In this document: piece after piece, positions 23,946 to 24,096 of the stretch
Position numbering within the stretch: the first letter of the stretch is position 1
How the letters are laid out: every line of letters begins with the position of its first letter
From: Martensiomyces pterosporus
Taxonomy: Eukaryota; Kickxellomycota; Kickxellomycetes; Kickxellales; Kickxellaceae
Direction: 5' to 3'
Assembly: GCA_025201845.1 (NCBI GenBank)
Contig: MU603986.1
Coordinates: 1-24,096, forward strand
Length of the DNA stretch: 24,096 bases
Position numbers and translations under genes: made by a program
Notes under the pieces: model-generated
What the model was told of the DNA's origin: nothing
The model's database searches: none
The model's input: only the letters and a program-made list of their open reading frames with translations

Positions 23946-24096
23946 CTAATAGAAGAACGTCTGTGGATAGTTCACCATCCCAGAGACGCCATCCAAGCTG
24001 CCATGCTCCAGCTCAATGGCTCTGAATGCGTCAGACGGTGGTCCAAACGGCGAGGTGATGCCCCAGTTTGATGCAGGCTGGAACCCAAACTTTGAA
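23946..24096 (-). CDS. C-terminal fragment of an unidentified protein
   Basis: A minus-strand frame open from the right edge to a TAG (complement of 23946-23948) gives 49 residues. They look like a genuine ordered C-terminus: 'FGFQPASNWGITSPFGPP', then 'FRAIELEHGSLDGVSGMV', ending 'NYPQTFFY'. Coding character is suggested by the balanced composition and the sharp change to AT-rich sequence (TTTTATTTATTT) beyond the stop. I do not recognise the family. It converges on the Tom20-SET gene with 115 bases between the stop codons. Confidence 0.5.
   Translation of the reverse strand, partial: SKFGFQPASNWGITSPFGPPSDAFRAIELEHGSLDGVSGMVNYPQTFFY

Overview
The window looks like nuclear DNA of a fungus, probably an early-diverging lineage; I favour Kickxellomycotina (Coemansia-like), but only tentatively. 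The support is as follows. Genes are dense and intron-poor, and the two clear introns are 113 and 116 nt with GT..AG ends. Coding GC is fairly high. The gene set is fungal: a secreted dipeptidyl-peptidase V, a GH15 glucoamylase, a Zn2Cys6 factor of the CKKAHLACD type, and a fungal Tom20 domain. No bacterial operon signals, tRNA, rRNA, CRISPR array or intact transposon was seen.

Layout. 1-235 (-): 5' end of a class-3 aldehyde dehydrogenase. 1397-3604 (+): secreted S9 dipeptidyl peptidase. 3726-4064 (+): small helical ORF. 4415-6262 (+): 615-residue nuclear-looking protein that I do not recognise. 6600-6959 (+): single-domain rhodanese. 7166-8965 (+): FGGY pentulose kinase. 9206-10068 (+, one intron): diphthine-ammonia ligase Dph6. 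10200-11705 (-): glucoamylase. About 13293-13610 (-): small Cys-rich ORF. 13945-14406 (-): Arp2/3 subunit ARPC5. 14942-15855 (+, one intron): GINS subunit Sld5. 16620-18410 (-): Zn2Cys6 transcription factor with a PAS-like region. 19379-20530 (+): tRNA thiolase Ctu1/Ncs6. 21758-23830 (+): a Tom20 receptor domain fused to a MYND/SET module. 23946-24096 (-): C-terminus of an unidentified gene.

Most genes are independent housekeeping loci, each with its own promoter. There is a loose theme of translation fidelity and sulfur chemistry (Dph6, Ctu1, a rhodanese), but nothing shows co-regulation. The glucoamylase and dipeptidyl peptidase are secreted nutrient-scavenging enzymes.

Two observations stand out. 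First, one uninterrupted ORF joins a mitochondrial outer-membrane import-receptor domain (Tom20) to a SMYD-like MYND/SET domain. Its SET motif lacks the usual SAM-contacting Asn, and its MYND finger is split by a long acidic insert. Second, a gapless 188-bp inverted duplication (about 95% identical) bounds a 9.7-kb block from 3745 to 13475. This is the expected footprint of a staggered-break inversion, and it cuts through small ORFs at both ends.
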